NCBI GenBank assembly: GCA_037952775.1
Contig: JBANAY010000003.1
Location: forward strand, 24,676,001 to 24,740,000
Length of the DNA stretch: 64,000 bases
Direction of reading: 5' to 3'
Source: Clonostachys chloroleuca
Taxonomy: Eukaryota; Ascomycota; Sordariomycetes; Hypocreales; Bionectriaceae
The translations under genes and the position numbers were made by a program. The notes beneath the pieces were generated by a model. It made no database searches and was not told the origin of the DNA. It saw only the letters and a program-made list of their open reading frames with translations. Shown in pieces: positions 37,912-50,281 of the stretch (its first letter is position 1; the number at the start of each line of letters is the position of its first letter).

Positions 37912-40235
37912 CTTGTTTTCAGCGATTGAGAACTTATTTTGGAGGAAACAATCACACCAAAACCGTTCTTGCAAGAAGGGGGATTATTAGTGCGATTTTT
38001 CCGTTTAGTCAGCGTAAGCAGCAACCTTGACAAAATTGCTTCTGCTCCATAGTTGCCAGCTAATTTGCTGTCTGGGAAGAAACTGGCGAGACTTGGGTTA
38101 AAAGCAGGGGTCTACTTTTAGCGTCATCTTTGGGTCTCTATGCTCATTGAATTTAAGTTTCTCAATCGTTATACTGCTTATATTCTCGAGCCTGGATGTT
38201 ATTATCGAGGACCATGAGAAGCATATAAGAGGGAACATACTAATATCGTCAATTTATATCGTTGAATGCTCTAGTCATCGTAGAAAGTGGCCGTCCTTCA
38301 ATGCGAGGTCTTATTTCTTCTGTCACCCAGTTGTCAGGTAAGGAAGCAAACAAATTCTTCAAGATCTTTGAGATTGCTTGTCACACTGTGATATTAAGAT
38401 TTAGAACAATAAAGACGGGATACGGAAATTGGGACCGAAGCATATTCCGACAGAATCTTTCCTTCGTGTCCGTTCGCACAGGTATAACCTAACACCCCTA
38501 TAAAGCCACCGTTGAGAGTTCTCTACTTTCTATATTAAAAGGAAATAAATGGCCAATCCTATGGACTAATTCTTTGTCATTTATATATAGCTGCCTCATT
38601 ATCTTTTTCATATAAGCCTAACAACCACGGTTTTTTTTTATTTCAAGATTGGATCTAGAGAACTAATGTTTGAGGCTTGATTTAGAAAGCAAATTTAAGA
38701 CACTTCGGGATTCCGTGAGAATATAGTGTTCATAGCTGACCTTGGCACGTAATATCAAAGGCTTCTTTGATACCGATATCTAATAGTAGCTGGTAATGAA
38801 TTGGTATCCAAATTAAGCTTGGAGAATCGTTGAATGTGCAGATTATAGCTTGAGGCACATGGTGTATTGTTTTAGTTCTTGTTCAGCCTCAAAATGTCCC
38901 CCCCCCCCCCCCCTTTGGATCCCATTGCCATCATACTACATGTGTGATTTTATTTCAGATTTTGAAAAATTGAAAAGCGGGAAAGTGATTCTGCTTGTCT
39001 AGATAATTTAACATTTTTGGGGGCCGCAACGGCGCAAGCTTTACTGACAGGATATTAGAATAACAACTTGACTTCTCCTTCAAATTTGTGATTTAAGGGC
39101 AAAAAAGTTTGCGTTAACCCAAATAGCTGTAAAGAAGAAATTTGAGGCTAGGTAAGATATAGCCACGTTGACACAGGGTTGAGAAGAAGGTAACAAAGTG
39201 CATCCCGGAGGCTTAATAGGAGGTTCGCGCTTAAACCTTGACTTCACAACTGCAGCGAAAGATTACCTCACTATCTCGTGACTCAATTACAGGAAACTCT
39301 ATTGAGGCCATAGATGCCTACTTGGAAGCTTTGATGCCCGTGATCCGAGACTACACCTCCTACAGTTGCAAGCTTACTTCTATCAAATTACCCGCCGGCT
39401 TATATTTTTACATGTTGTCTCTCCTTTGATAATCCTACACTGAGAAGAACGCTCAACTATCTTATTCAAGCCTGTTCTGACTCCTTCGCCTTTTAGTTGG
39501 TCATATTTCATAATGGAAGTCAGGTGGCATAAACAGTTTACCTAGCTGAGAATAAGATGTTGATATAGCGTCCTGGGACTTTTGTAACTGGCCCCACGGA
39601 GGCAAAGAAGCATAGCAACGGCGGCACTTGGCAGCGCTAGCTAGAAAAGGTAGGATAGTCTGTTTAACCGGTAGACAGGCCTGGGATTATGGGTGAGGTG
39701 GTAGTAAGACAACCGTGGAATGACTAACCAGTCTCCATTCTATGACAAAATGACTCGGCGTAGGCCTCCCATCAGGCCTGGGACTTGGTGGCAGCCCGTC
39801 ACTCGGGTAACCTCCGAGCAATCTCCTTGCTCGAGACCTTTCACAGCCGACCGCCATGGCAACCCTCAGCGAGACATATTAGAGAGAGATAAAAACGACT
39901 AGCAAAGAGGAGAAAAAGAGGATACAAGAAGCGGGGTGACAAGGATTGGCACCTCTTGACCTTCCTTTTTCTACGGCGCCAACTAAAAGTCTCCCCATTC
40001 CGGGGCTATATTAACCTTAAATGACGAGTTTGGGACGTGGATTGTTGATAAAAACCATGGCTTCGGGCCTCATTCTTATCACCGGTATCGGTCAGAAGTG
40101 GGAGACGGTTTAGTGCTACAAGAAGAGATCAACACGTCCCACTTTGTCGCTGGGTATAAAATACCACACCACCGCAGACCAGCATCCTTCGGCCTGTCTA
40201 GTAAACCAAGACATAATAGCCAAGAAGAGGAAGCC
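37912..40235. other. AT-rich gene-free stretch with a poly-C tract
   Basis: About 2.3 kb with no supported gene. 38100-39450 is notably AT-rich with short frames only. A run of 16 C lies at 38898-38913. The right end is the promoter of the carboxypeptidase gene. No terminal repeats or transposase-like translations were found by eye. Confidence 0.45.
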
Positions 40236-41888
40236 ATGGCTCGGTCAAATGTATTATTCGTTAGCCTGCTTGGCTTGGCTGGTCTGGGAAACTCTTTTGT
40301 TTACCAGAACAATCAAGCTGGATTGACGCAGGATGAGCCTCATGTCGCAGCCAATTTCCCAGAACCCACTGGAATCGACATCTTTTCTCCATCTTTCAAT
40401 GACCCCGAGACTGTGCCCGGTGGTTTTGCCAATGGAACCAGCGGACCTACAAGCCAATATAAGATGGAGAGCTACCTCCAAACCCTGGCAGCCCGGAACG
40501 ACTGGATCACCTATCACAACCCTTCTATTCGGTCTGAAGAGGGCCGCACCCTCCCCTACGTCTATCTCTCAACAAGCACAACCCAGGAGAGTATTATTAC
40601 CGATCTGCGCTCACCAGGAAGCTTCTCCAGCTTCACCAACTCCACACAGAAGATCAGAGTGCTTTTGCAAGGTGGTGTGCACGGCAATGAGCCCGCGGGT
40701 GATGAGGGTCTTTTGGCTCTGATCGGCAAAATGGATGCGAACCAAACATGGGCCGCATCCATTCTCGAGAATATCGACATTCTTATTCTCCCGCGCTACA
40801 ACCCCGACGGCGTGGCCTATTTCCAGAGACAGCTTGCCAGCAATCTCGACCCTAACCGGGACCACACCAAGATGACAAGCCAGCAGACTCGCGATATCAA
40901 GAAGCTGGTTATGGAATTCGCCCCTCATCTGGCAGCTGACTGCCATGAATATACTGCACCACGCGGAGTAGGAGCCAATGCGCAATGGCTTCCTTCACAA
41001 GATGGACAGTTTTGCGGGGTGAAGAACCTCAACGTCCATGAGGACATTCTGAAACTCCAGGAGGGGCTATTCGCAGACAGCATGGCCGCTGCTTTGGAGA
41101 GAAACGGTTTGCGGTGGAGTGCCTATATTACGGGCAACTCTGGCACCGACGATATTGTTCTCGAGGAGACGACAAGTGATGCTAAATACGGCGATGTGTC
41201 CATCGGCCTGAACCAAGCTGTCGTGTTTACGCTCGAGACACGCGGAATCAGACTTGGCGACCAACACTGGAAGCGCCGGCTAGTATCACAGCTTACCATG
41301 GTTGAGGCCCTACTACAGGCTGCTTCTGATAATTACGAGAGTGTATTCAGTACGATTGAAAATGCTCGGGCTGAGTTCATCTCAAGTGACAAGGATATTA
41401 TCATCACTGATTACGCGAGAGAGACAAACATTACCTGGCCGTATATTGAGCGCGACACAGGCAAGATTGTCGACGTGCCTGTTACGCTGATGAACTGCAC
41501 TCCCATGGTCGCGAATCTCACCCGCCCACGCCCTGAGGCATACATCTTCCCACGAGCATGGCGCTTGGCGGCAGAACTTCTGAGAGACTCGGGTGTCGTC
41601 GTCGAGGAGTTGAAGACCAACTTCAAGGGCACCGTGTCGGCACTCAACATCACGACTGCGACACTCGCCACTACTAAGTACGAGGGCATTGCGATGACCA
41701 CTGTGACGACGGAGTCGTTTGAGAAGGAGGTGGAGATCCCAGCTGGCGGATATGTCGTTAGCACACGACAGAAGAATGCCGTCATTGCGTTCAATACTCT
41801 TGAACCAGAGACGGTTGACTCGTTTGCCAAGTTCAACATTTTGCCAGTCGTAGCTGGTGATGAGTACCAGGTGTACAGAATATACTAG
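40236..41888 (+). CDS. secreted M14 zinc carboxypeptidase
   Basis: A single exon of 550 aa, started at ATG 40236, which opens a signal peptide (MARSNVLFVSLLGLAGLGNS). Peptidase M14 features are clear. The first zinc ligands lie in VHGNEPAGDE (H-x-x-E). A substrate-binding region reads LPRYNPDGVAYFQR then DPNRDHTK. The third zinc ligand is in DCHEYTAP, and the general base Glu in VFTLETRGIR. Several Asn-glycosylation sites are present. The roughly 250-residue C-terminal extension after the catalytic domain is typical of the large fungal and bacterial M14 subgroup and not of short digestive carboxypeptidases. The role is likely extracellular or vacuolar peptide degradation for nutrition. Confidence 0.9.
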   Translation: MARSNVLFVSLLGLAGLGNSFVYQNNQAGLTQDEPHVAANFPEPTGIDIFSPSFNDPETVPGGFANGTSGPTSQYKMESYLQTLAARNDWITYHNPSIRSEEGRTLPYVYLSTSTTQESIITDLRSPGSFSSFTNSTQKIRVLLQGGVHGNEPAGDEGLLALIGKMDANQTWAASILENIDILILPRYNPDGVAYFQRQLASNLDPNRDHTKMTSQQTRDIKKLVMEFAPHLAADCHEYTAPRGVGANAQWLPSQDGQFCGVKNLNVHEDILKLQEGLFADSMAAALERNGLRWSAYITGNSGTDDIVLEETTSDAKYGDVSIGLNQAVVFTLETRGIRLGDQHWKRRLVSQLTMVEALLQAASDNYESVFSTIENARAEFISSDKDIIITDYARETNITWPYIERDTGKIVDVPVTLMNCTPMVANLTRPRPEAYIFPRAWRLAAELLRDSGVVVEELKTNFKGTVSALNITTATLATTKYEGIAMTTVTTESFEKEVEIPAGGYVVSTRQKNAVIAFNTLEPETVDSFAKFNILPVVAGDEYQVYRIY

Positions 41889-42255
41889 ATGTTTAATAAT
41901 TAAGATATACATGTCTTTTGATAACTGAATTGATGGCCATGCCGAATCTTCACTTCATGATACCCAGCGGCTTCGAGCAGTACTGCGAACTCGTGATAAA
42001 TGATGCTCATGAGAATCAAAACGTGCCACCTTTGTTACACCTCAGAACGATTCAAGACCCAGTAAAGTAATCAACCACGCCCTTTGCAATCAAATCAATC
42101 CCAGGGCGAAACGTGGGGCCAATCCTCTCTGAACTTCCGGATAAGTCCTCTCGTTTATCTTGGCTGTAATCAACTATAGAGGTTAGTCACTCGCTGTGAC
42201 TCAACTTTGGAGGAACAGCATAGCCCTCAAATTCACAACAGCTATGTAACCATGA
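41889..42255. other. intergenic
   Basis: 367 bp between the carboxypeptidase and the arginase-family gene, both on the plus strand. Terminator and promoter sequence; no coding signal. Confidence 0.35.
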
Positions 42256-43350
42256 ATGCGAATTCCTTTCGCGCCAAATTCTTTATTAAGCAGCTTTCCT
42301 TTCTTCCAACCTCATCCCCCAATGCGTCAATTGGCAAACTCCTATTTTCGACAGGCTGGTCTGTCAAAAGCTCTTACTAGGACCTCTCGGCTTCTCCCAC
42401 TCTGGAGCCATTTCAACTTGTCAAGGACATTCGCAACAAATAGTAAAATGTCGCCAGCTAAATCAATCACTGTCATAAGCTCCCCCTATCATGTTGGGGC
42501 GTACGCCCAGGCGGTTGGAAACGGCCCGCTCGCTCTACTCAACGGTGGACTAATTGACAAGATACGAAATGAAGGCGTCAACGTCCGAGAGGTCACACTG
42601 CCACGCGTTGACAGCTTTGAGGGGGAAATCGGCAAAAGCTTTGAGCTTCTCCGTCTCACATCCAAGGCTGTCACACAAGCCGTCGATAGCAATTCATTCC
42701 CCATTGTGCTCGCAGGCAATTGCAGCTCGGCCGTTGGAGTCTCTGCTGGCCTTTCCGCTGCTTCTAAAAAGGGCCACGGATGCGTGTGGTTCGACGCTCA
42801 CGATGACTTCAACACGCCTGATGCACTTTCCAGTGGCTATTTCGATTCCATGCCGGTCGCCATGCTGGCAGATTTGTGCTGGAAAACGTTGCTGAAGAGT
42901 GTCCCAGGATTTACGCCGATGGACCTTGTCAAGAACTTTGTTCATTGCGGAATGAGGGATGTAACCGAGCTGGAGCGATCGCGGGTGATGGAAGCTGGAT
43001 TTACAGTCATTTGGGGTGACGCAGAGAATAAGGTGAACTTTCAAAGCGAGCTTCGATCAGTCATGGAGGAGAAACGCTTGCCGTCCTCAATGATTCACCT
43101 GGACCTGGACAGTTTGGATGTATCTGTTGGGCGTGTGAATAAATTCTCTGCCTCAGGTGGGCTTCTAGAGGAGGATCTCGTGGGGTGTCTGACGGACATC
43201 CCTGGCCGGACTCAACCACTGTCTTTGACTGTTGCCTCGTATGATCCATCTTTTGATAGTGAGGGCAGTATCACACCAGTAGCCATTCGCTCTGTCGTCT
43301 CGTTTCTCAAAGCGATGATCCAAGCAGGCTACATCGCGACATCAAAATAG
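42256..43350 (+). CDS. arginase/ureohydrolase-superfamily protein, probably mitochondrial
   Basis: A single exon of 364 aa from ATG 42256. A second in-frame ATG at 42322 gives 342 aa and opens a strong mitochondrial presequence (MRQLANSYFRQAGLSKALTR and onward, rich in Arg/Ser/Leu with no acidic residue). A third ATG before SPAKSITVISSPYHVG would give a cytosolic form. The ureohydrolase core is visible: a GNCSSAVGVSAG loop, the manganese-binding FDAHDDFNTPD and HLDLDSLDVSV, and a C-terminal ASYDPSFDSEG. The usual first metal ligand (His in GGDHS) is replaced, reading GNCSS. That change is also seen in arginase-like proteins outside true arginases, so substrate and metal use should not be assumed. 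It does not look like the main urea-cycle arginase. Confidence 0.85.
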   Translation: MRIPFAPNSLLSSFPFFQPHPPMRQLANSYFRQAGLSKALTRTSRLLPLWSHFNLSRTFATNSKMSPAKSITVISSPYHVGAYAQAVGNGPLALLNGGLIDKIRNEGVNVREVTLPRVDSFEGEIGKSFELLRLTSKAVTQAVDSNSFPIVLAGNCSSAVGVSAGLSAASKKGHGCVWFDAHDDFNTPDALSSGYFDSMPVAMLADLCWKTLLKSVPGFTPMDLVKNFVHCGMRDVTELERSRVMEAGFTVIWGDAENKVNFQSELRSVMEEKRLPSSMIHLDLDSLDVSVGRVNKFSASGGLLEEDLVGCLTDIPGRTQPLSLTVASYDPSFDSEGSITPVAIRSVVSFLKAMIQAGYIATSK

Positions 43351-43989
43351 ATTATCCTCCAGTAAGAATCAATGATGGTTTCTACCAACATGCTAAATCA
43401 AAGTTTCAATAAACGCAAAAAAGTGGAAGTTGCCTACATTCATAAGACAAGAACAGAAAGTACCAGAATGGAATGTTCATATGCTGGAATGGCCCATCAG
43501 CGTGGCCTGTTGTATGGCGAGAACATAACCATAGCGGACATATAGGAAGTGGAACTTCAATTGCCGTAGGATCGATTGCGATATTTCCATGTTTCATGAG
43601 CTGTAAGAACCTAATGGAAAATTCCAGGCTAAGGTCTTTCGAGAATTCCATATTGCCAGTTGCATGAAACCATTACCCATTGCGATCGCTTCAATTTGTT
43701 GGTTCAGCTACTCGAGGTATTCTTGTTGGGCCCAAGACATGGAGAACGGAAAAACATACTCCGTTAAACCCTAATCCACTCGCAATCTCAATCTTGGAAC
43801 ACGCGGCTTGCAAGGGTAGTTGCTTGTGCTTATGCGAGCACTAGACCATGGATATACTTAAACCAACACGACGCTCCTGAATGATTTTTCAATCGTTCAC
43901 CCCATCTCATCAGGGTGAAGCACATCCATCTTACTACAGCTGTTTTAATCCACCTATTAATTGACTATTGCATAAAACAGGAAATCACA
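43351..43989. other. intergenic
   Basis: 639 bp between two plus-strand genes. No coding signal supported; 81- and 64-codon frames on opposite strands near 43400-43670 are mutual shadows. Confidence 0.35.
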
Positions 43990-45102
43990 ATGGCTCCTGT
44001 GTGGTCGAAGCAGCCCTTCAAGGCCATATATGTCGCTATACTAATGGTCAAGGTACCATTAATGTTGCTTCTTGGCACTCGTTTCGCATTCAAACCATTC
44101 CGGCCTCTAGGAAGACTGAGTTTCAAGATCACCCTTATAAACTCTTTGGTCCGGGAATGGCTGCTGTTTGCAGCTCAAACTCGCTCCAGCGGCATGAGCA
44201 CCGTCAAATCCGACCATGAAAGAATAAAGGAGCGGTGTACCCAGGCTCAGCCCGCTGGTATCGAGCACTATGCCGGTGTTCTGGCAGCCCAGGCTACCGC
44301 AAACCCTGCCTCTGTTGGTGGCCTGTGGTATCCAGGTCCACCGTCATCAACTAGCGATGTCAAGCGAGAGAAAATCGTGGTGCATTTTCCTGGAGGTGCC
44401 TTTGTTATGGCTTTCGGTGCTGACGTTAACGGACAAAATTTCAGCAAACCGGTATTGGAGAAACTCAAGGCAGATCGCTTCTTCTTTGCACAATATCGTG
44501 TTGCTGAAGATGAGAGCACCAGATTTCCGGCACCTATGCAAGACCTGGTGACATTTTACCACCATGTTCTAAGTATGGGCTATGATCCAAACAATATTTT
44601 GCTATCAGGGGACTCAGCTGGTGCCAATATTCTGACTGGGTTCGTCCGCTACCTCGAGGAAACATCTGTCCTTCCTTCGCCTAAGGGCGTTATGCTGTGG
44701 TCACCTTGGACCAACCCGTCTGTGAAGGTCAAAGACGAATACGACCAGGCGAAGAATGCGGGCGCGGACCTTCTACCGACCAAGCTTCTCCAATGGGGTG
44801 TTGAGGCCTACTTCCCGGTCTCGTTATCCAAAGAAGTGATCCCTTACTTGTGCCCTTTACACCATGCCTTCAAAACAAAGGCATCACTCTTTGTTCATAC
44901 GGGCGACGCCGAGGGCCTGTATGAATCAACGCGAGACTTTGCACAGGAAATGTCTGAAGTAGAAGGTAACCGGGTCAAGCTTCATGTGACAGAGGGTGCG
45001 ACGCATAACCCGGTGTACGCGCGCGATGGGACTGGTATGGTTGCAGAGATTTATCGTGCTTTTGAAGACGCTCACCAATTCTTTTATGAGGATGGCCAAT
45101 GA
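43990..45102 (+). CDS. alpha/beta hydrolase (hormone-sensitive-lipase-like esterase)
   Basis: A single exon of 370 aa from ATG 43990 (MAPVWSKQPFKAIYVAILM); the frame is open upstream but has no earlier ATG. The first 60 residues hold a hydrophobic segment (VAILMVKVPLMLLLG), probably a membrane anchor. The alpha/beta-hydrolase-3 layout follows: the oxyanion motif as HFPGGAFV (the family's HGGG with F-P in place of G), the nucleophile elbow LLSGDSAGANI (Ser), the acid in HTGDAEGLYES (Asp), and the histidine in VTEGATHNPVYA. It should hydrolyse a carboxylic ester; the natural substrate is unknown. No cluster context. Confidence 0.88.
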   Translation: MAPVWSKQPFKAIYVAILMVKVPLMLLLGTRFAFKPFRPLGRLSFKITLINSLVREWLLFAAQTRSSGMSTVKSDHERIKERCTQAQPAGIEHYAGVLAAQATANPASVGGLWYPGPPSSTSDVKREKIVVHFPGGAFVMAFGADVNGQNFSKPVLEKLKADRFFFAQYRVAEDESTRFPAPMQDLVTFYHHVLSMGYDPNNILLSGDSAGANILTGFVRYLEETSVLPSPKGVMLWSPWTNPSVKVKDEYDQAKNAGADLLPTKLLQWGVEAYFPVSLSKEVIPYLCPLHHAFKTKASLFVHTGDAEGLYESTRDFAQEMSEVEGNRVKLHVTEGATHNPVYARDGTGMVAEIYRAFEDAHQFFYEDGQ

Positions 45103-45409
45103 TCGTTCCAGAAATCACGCAACCGATCTCATACTCGCGATTTCTGTAACTTTTTTGTATATGATGCCATTACTTTGAGATTCAGAGTTCCAATTACATT
45201 GATTGTGGTAGTGGTATAGGTTTGACCAATCCCAAAATTCATCTGCCTTCCGATAGGTTTGTTACAGAGAAGGGAAGAAGTCTAGTACGAACCAAAAAGA
45301 AATTACCAAGCAAGTCTTTCCTTTACGCCGTGAGCCTAGCCCAGCCTGAAAGTTATACATATTTACAGTCATGAAAGCTTCTCTTCCCAAGAACCAAACC
45401 CTGCTACAC
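45103..45409. other. convergent 3' intergenic region
   Basis: 307 bp between the hydrolase (plus) and the subtilisin gene (minus). No coding signal. Confidence 0.35.
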
Positions 45410-47708
<2,299 letters not shown>

Positions 47709-49460
47709 CTACTTCCTCTTACCCAAGGAAACCTGGTACGGCGCCTCATACTCCATTCCTGGCATAAAACTTCCCTCAAAACTAGGGCGCGGCTTGCTCA
47801 ATATTTTACCCTGAAGCTTCCTGGCGGACTCGAGGAACCGAGCCTTGATTTGGTCGATGCTAGTCGCACCATCAGGAGGCGTGAGCTTGCCATGGCGCTT
47901 CCTCCATTTCCCGCCTACCATGACAGCCTCGATATCGCTGGGGTGCGAATGCATGACAATTGCCGCGATGGGATTACTCCAACCAAGCATGTTGTACAAG
48001 TCGCCGTCGATGACGAGCAGGTCTGCTTTTGCCCCTACGCGTAGTACACCCATGTCATCTCGGCGAAACGCGAGACCTCCGGAGCGAGTCATGAGGTGGA
48101 ACGCCTGCTCGACCGTCATGGGAGTCGTGCTGGGAAGTCGGCGATTGTGCGTGACTTGATTGAAGAATTGCACACGCACGCGATGGAGGTAGAGACGAGC
48201 TTGGTCAGGCAACTCTGCGGCACAAGACCACGGGTTATCTACCCCCAGGGCGGTCTGGTCGAGGTTGTATACTGTCGGGGTGAGGTCGGTTCCCCACAGT
48301 TGCTCGGACAAGGGCGTCGTGGAAACGTACACCGTCTTTCTTTCGCATGAGCTGCGTTTCATCGAGAACGTCGAATGATGCGTGGGAAAGCACGAATGGG
48401 ATCTTGGAATTATCGAATGCCCCCAAGTTGTCCAACCTTCCTAGAGTGCTCATTGTGTAATACGGCCCGGAGAAGTGGCTCGTCACAACAGCGGGATCGC
48501 CCGACCTAAGTGTTCCAAGTCAATCAATGTCCGGTACCTCACACAATGGTGAGCTTGAAACTCACTTGATAAGCTTGACCACTGCGTCAGTGGTCTCGGA
48601 ATCAAAGCGCCAGCCGTCATAGCCAATCCCAAGATAGACATTAGAATTAGCCAGTTTCGGTTCTTTGCAGAGTTCATGAAACATGTTAATTTGCTCAAGT
48701 ATCCCAGGGAAGTCTTTGCGACAACGGGAATAGTCCTGGATAGTAAATGCAAACCAGGTTCTCAGACCAGTTTCGAGGCTTCCAGCAAGATATGCATCGG
48801 CCGTTTCTTGATTGAAGGATGCCAGGGCATGTTCCAACATCGATGTTGTTCCTGCGTCCAGCATCTCGTACTGGCTAATCAAGTGACCCAAATACACATC
48901 TTCAGGATCAAAGTTGTCATAGCTGGTCCCCGCCCACCCATACCGGACGGGACGAAGAAACCGGCGATGTGGCTGTCCGCGGCGATGGTTCTATAGGCAG
49001 TTTGCCAGCCGTGGTGATGAGTATCGACAAAACCAGGAGAAACAATCTCTCCCATAGCATCGATTACCTCTGCATCATCGGGGATGCTTTGGTCTTCGCC
49101 GGTTGGAAAGATGGCTGTGATGGCATCGCCAGCAATCAGGACAGACGTGCTAGGCAGTGACTTGAAAGAGTCAACATCGTCATCATATACAATCACAGTC
49201 GCCCCTTCAATAAGAGTATGGTGTGTCGTGGTGACTTTCAGCAAAGTTGATCGGCTTGTACAGGATATAGAGTCGGAAGCAGTGATGGCGAAGATGAGTT
49301 TGAGATTGCACGACTGACTACCGTGGACATATATACGCCTTGCGGTGATAACTTGATCTTTGTTGTCTGCTTTCATCTCGGCCCCGGTGCTAGTTGAGAC
49401 CGAGACCGAGCTACGATCCCGGTCCTTGTTTGTTTGCGCCGAGCGTACATCATCGCTCAT
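47709..49460 (-). pseudogene. amidohydrolase-family gene with two frameshifts
   Basis: The reading path covers an amidohydrolase of the cytosine deaminase/imidazolonepropionase type: an N-terminal beta barrel (LIEGATVIVYDDDVDS), the metal-binding SPGFVDTHHHGWQTAYRT, then DAGTTSMLEHA, a mid-domain SHASFDVLDE with a metal or active-site His, NLDQTALGVDNPWSC with a late Asp, and a C-terminal barrel return (LRVGAKADLLVIDGD). A real intron of about 70 nt joins LIK at about 48558 to SGDPAVVTSHF at 48508. Two lesions break the frame. A tandem GGACG duplication at 48945-48954 separates SHIAGFF from RYGWAGTSYDNFDPED. One extra base near 48332 separates LMRKKD from VYVSTTPLSEQ. Neither fits an intron, since the gaps would be under 45 nt. 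The start ATG 49460 is uncertain; the first 60 residues do not match the family. A recent pseudogene, or two sequencing errors. Confidence 0.8.
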
Positions 49461-49685
49461 ATTAACTTTTGGTAGCCCGCCAAAGCAAGAGCATGACTAG
49501 GGCCAAATATGGTATGGTATTTTGGCACTGACACACCAATGGTTCATACAAACTGACCTACCATTCAGATCCCTCTAATATCATGTGCCTGGATGAGACG
49601 AACAGTTAGAAGAAATCCCTCGCGCTTACAAGAGACGTTGTATTTATCTCAAGGTGTTACATCCAAGTCCGTTCCCTAAAATACC

Positions 49686-49943
49686 TTAACGCCTGATCTC
49701 TTTTCCATTATTTAGCTCCTCAACGACTTTCAACACTGCCCAGTCTTGCATACTTCTAGCCCTCAGCTTTCGATAAAGGTTGAGAGCTGGCTCATTGTCT
49801 CGATGGTAAACTCAATCCATCTTAGCGCAGCCGGCTTCCTTTGCAGTAGATGCCATGACCTCAATCAGCATGCGTCCATACCCGTGGCGCGGATACTTGG
49901 GCATCGCGTAGAGCTCTTCTAAGCAGACACTAGGAGCCGCCAT
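49686..49943 (-). pseudogene. GNAT acetyltransferase C-terminal relic
   Basis: A minus-strand frame reads APSVCLEELYAMPKYPRHGY and GRMLIEVMASTAKEAGCAKM, then D, stop, VYHRDNEPALNLYRKLRARS and so on to TAA 49686. The acetyl-CoA binding loop R-x-x-G-x-G/A (here RHGYGR) and the following NEPALNLYRKL helix are hallmarks of GNAT N-acetyltransferases. The internal TGA stands where relatives carry Trp, so it is one base change from a sense codon. The N-terminal half of the domain is not visible upstream, where 49944-50281 is AT-rich. A fragment of a dead gene, not functional. Confidence 0.7.
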
Positions 49944-50281
49944 CTGGCAGATCATGAGCCGAACAAAAATCGCAAGAACTTTGAGGAGAATTTACTAGAA
50001 TTCTTTTTGTGAGATGTCATTGAGTTGAGATGTCATTTTGATGCGCAGGTATCACATAACAGATAAAATCTCGTAACTAAGAGACGAAACCTTCTGACAT
50101 CAACTGGCCGAGGGATGTGTTGACCGCACGTCCCCAGTCTGGCTACAAGGTTCGTCTTTTGCTAGATCGACACCCTGATTTATTATTTTTCAGCTGCATA
50201 GCTAACTTGTGAGGCTGCGGTTACCGGCTTCATGGGCTTTGGTTCAACTGAAACGTCGGTAGCATGATAGCATGAGGCTGT
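49944..50281. other. intergenic
   Basis: 338 bp between the GNAT relic and the HET gene. AT-rich; may have held the 5' part of the GNAT gene, but I cannot read it. Confidence 0.3.
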
